A DNA stretch of 64,000 bases from Haploplasma axanthum (GTDB lineage Bacteria; Bacillota_I; Bacilli_A; Acholeplasmatales; Acholeplasmataceae): assembly GCF_900660745.1 (NCBI RefSeq), contig NZ_LR215048.1, forward strand, positions 1,426,001 to 1,490,000, read 5' to 3'. The notes under the pieces are model-generated. The model ran no database searches. It was not told where the DNA came from and saw only the letters and a program-made list of their open reading frames with translations. This document shows, piece by piece, positions 62,780 through 64,000 of the stretch (its first letter is position 1; each line of letters starts with the position of its first letter). A program made the position numbers and the translations under genes.

Positions 62780-64000
62780 CTAAACATTTTCTATTAAACT
62801 GTTTTCTTTTTCTTGCATAAATTGATTTTTATATAACTCAAAATATGCTCCTCGTTTGTTTAATAATTCTTGATGCGTACCTATTTCTAAAATTTTACCC
62901 ATTTCAAGCATTACAATCAAATCACTATCTACAATTGTGGAAAGTCTATGAGCAACAATAATACTTGTTCTTCCTTTTAATAGTTTTTTAGTTGCATCTT
63001 GTAATACTCTTTCTGCTTCTGAATCGATTGATGAGGTTGCTTCATCTAGAATAAGAATTCTAGGATTTGCAATAATTGCTCTTGCAAACGAAATCAATTG
63101 TTTTTGTCCAAGAGATAATAAATTACCCCCTTCACCAACTTCAGTATCATAGCCTTTATCCAAATTCATAATAAATTCATGTGCTCCAACAACTTTTGCT
63201 GCATTAATCATTTCTTCATCTGTAGCATTTAATTTACCATATTTTATATTATCTTTCACAGTTGTACTAAACAGATGTGGTGACTGTAATACATAACCTA
63301 ATTGTGAATGTAACCAATGAATACTTCTTTCACGGTAATCAATACCATCAATTAAAACTTCTCCTGAAACTGGCTCATAAAATCTTGATAATAAATTTAC
63401 TAAAGTTGTTTTCCCTGATCCAGTATGTCCAACTAATGCAACGCTACTTCCAGCTTTAATTTTCAAATTAAAGTTATCAAGAATTTTTTCATCATCTTTG
63501 TAATAAAAAGTGATATCTTTGTACTCAACATTTCCATCAATTGGTTCAAATTGCTCTTTTTTATCATCTAGAATGTCGCCATATTTTTGGATAACTTCTT
63601 CTTTATCAATAATTTGAGGTTTTGTTTCAATTAATTCAACAATACGTTCTGCTGAAGCTTGTGCTTGTTGTACGTTTGTTAAAATTGATGTTAACATCAT
63701 GATTGGATCAAAGAAACTTGTTGTTGCTCTAATAAATAAAAACATTGTTCCAAGTGTAAATGTTGTATTAAGATTATCTAAAACATCAATACTACCTTGA
63801 TACATAACAATTGCAAGTGTTATATAAGTTGCGAATAACAATACCGATGAAAAAATTGCTGATATTGAAATTGCTCTAATACTTGATCTTTTTAAATCAT
63901 TAGTTACTTGCTCAAATTCAAATAAGTTTTGATCTTCAATAACCAAACTTTTTGTTGTTTTTGCTCCTAAAAAAGCTTCACTATATTTGGCTGTAGCCTG
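62780..64000 (-). CDS. ABC exporter subunit, canonical-site type (5' end cut by window)
   Basis: The reading frame runs past the right edge with no start codon; the first 18 visible codons (QATAKYSEAFLGAKTTKSLVIED) lie in the membrane domain, so about the first 200 residues are missing. Walker A GHTGSGKTT, degenerate signature LSLGQ, Walker B ILILDEA (Glu), VAHRLST (His). As with the other pairs, this catalytic-type subunit probably has a degenerate partner upstream, outside the window. Confidence 0.93.
   Translation of the reverse strand, partial: QATAKYSEAFLGAKTTKSLVIEDQNLFEFEQVTNDLKRSSIRAISISAIFSSVLLFATYITLAIVMYQGSIDVLDNLNTTFTLGTMFLFIRATTSFFDPIMMLTSILTNVQQAQASAERIVELIETKPQIIDKEEVIQKYGDILDDKKEQFEPIDGNVEYKDITFYYKDDEKILDNFNLKIKAGSSVALVGHTGSGKTTLVNLLSRFYEPVSGEVLIDGIDYRERSIHWLHSQLGYVLQSPHLFSTTVKDNIKYGKLNATDEEMINAAKVVGAHEFIMNLDKGYDTEVGEGGNLLSLGQKQLISFARAIIANPRILILDEATSSIDSEAERVLQDATKKLLKGRTSIIVAHRLSTIVDSDLIVMLEMGKILEIGTHQELLNKRGAYFELYKNQFMQEKENSLIENV

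Overview
The window is strongly AT-rich, gene-dense DNA with nearly every gene on the minus strand, and reads as one uninterrupted stretch of bacterial chromosome. Gene content (short housekeeping operons, many heterodimeric ABC exporters, mevalonate-type isoprenoid genes, a dimeric GlyRS, no envelope or wall genes in view) suggests a Firmicutes/Mollicutes relative. TGA is clearly used as a stop codon (several ATGA stop/start overlaps), so this is not a TGA=Trp mycoplasma. An Acholeplasma/Izemoplasma-like lineage or a reduced Firmicute fits best; that placement is inference.

Layout. 1-3951: MarR-controlled heterodimeric ABC exporter (first subunit cut by the window edge). 4.1-10.3 kb: membrane protein, GNAT, AhpC peroxiredoxin, an unusual glycosyltransferase-acyltransferase fusion, GtrA, a cystine/dicarboxylate-type symporter and a DUF4256 protein. 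10.5-11.5 kb: two tandem copies of a 74-residue small-protein cassette, then tRNA-Arg(UCU). 11.7-20.5 kb: a ten-gene housekeeping operon phoH-ybeY-cdd-era-recO-glyS-dnaG-sigA-trmK-marR. 20.5-21.8 kb: rpsU, rsmE, secG. 21.9-26.0 kb: an iron/heme acquisition operon (ABM-domain monooxygenase, two permeases, ATPase, lipoprotein) behind a promoter overlapped by a Fur-like inverted repeat. 26.2-28.3 kb: metallo-beta-lactamase hydrolase followed by an ISL3-family insertion sequence. 28.4-31.8 kb: an M32 carboxypeptidase relative that has lost its HExxH motif, type 2 IPP isomerase and phosphomevalonate kinase. 31.9-34.6 kb: two tandem MgtE magnesium transporters. 34.7-38.7 kb: a second MarR plus ABC pair. 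38.9-45.2 kb: TldE/TldD and a third ABC pair. 45.3-50.6 kb: PepT, enolase, an FMN-riboswitch-controlled RibU, GpmI. 50.9-52.7 kb: a secreted membrane protein with a His-rich C-terminus and a small downstream partner, a candidate toxin-immunity pair. 53.4-59.0 kb: a seven-gene operon pyrR-lipase-glpK-sirtuin-DUF3137-padR-HAAS protein. 59.1-60.7 kb: a uracil permease behind a PyrR attenuator. 60.8-64 kb: paired bacterial PH-domain proteins and a fourth ABC exporter subunit, cut by the right edge.

Regulation visible in the DNA: an FMN riboswitch with terminator, a PyrR-type attenuator whose hairpin loop fits CNGNGA, palindromic operators at two MarR modules, a Fur-like repeat, cre-like palindromes at matching distances upstream of eno and gpmI, and many intrinsic terminators.

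Most unusual items: (i) the candidate toxin-immunity pair with a perfect 16-bp hairpin upstream; (ii) the duplicated small-protein cassette with a conserved 58-59 bp imperfect palindrome; (iii) the M32 homologue with HQIGN in place of HExxH; (iv) a sirtuin with no cysteine at all; (v) the glycosyltransferase-PlsC fusion. No CRISPR array, prophage or rRNA was seen.
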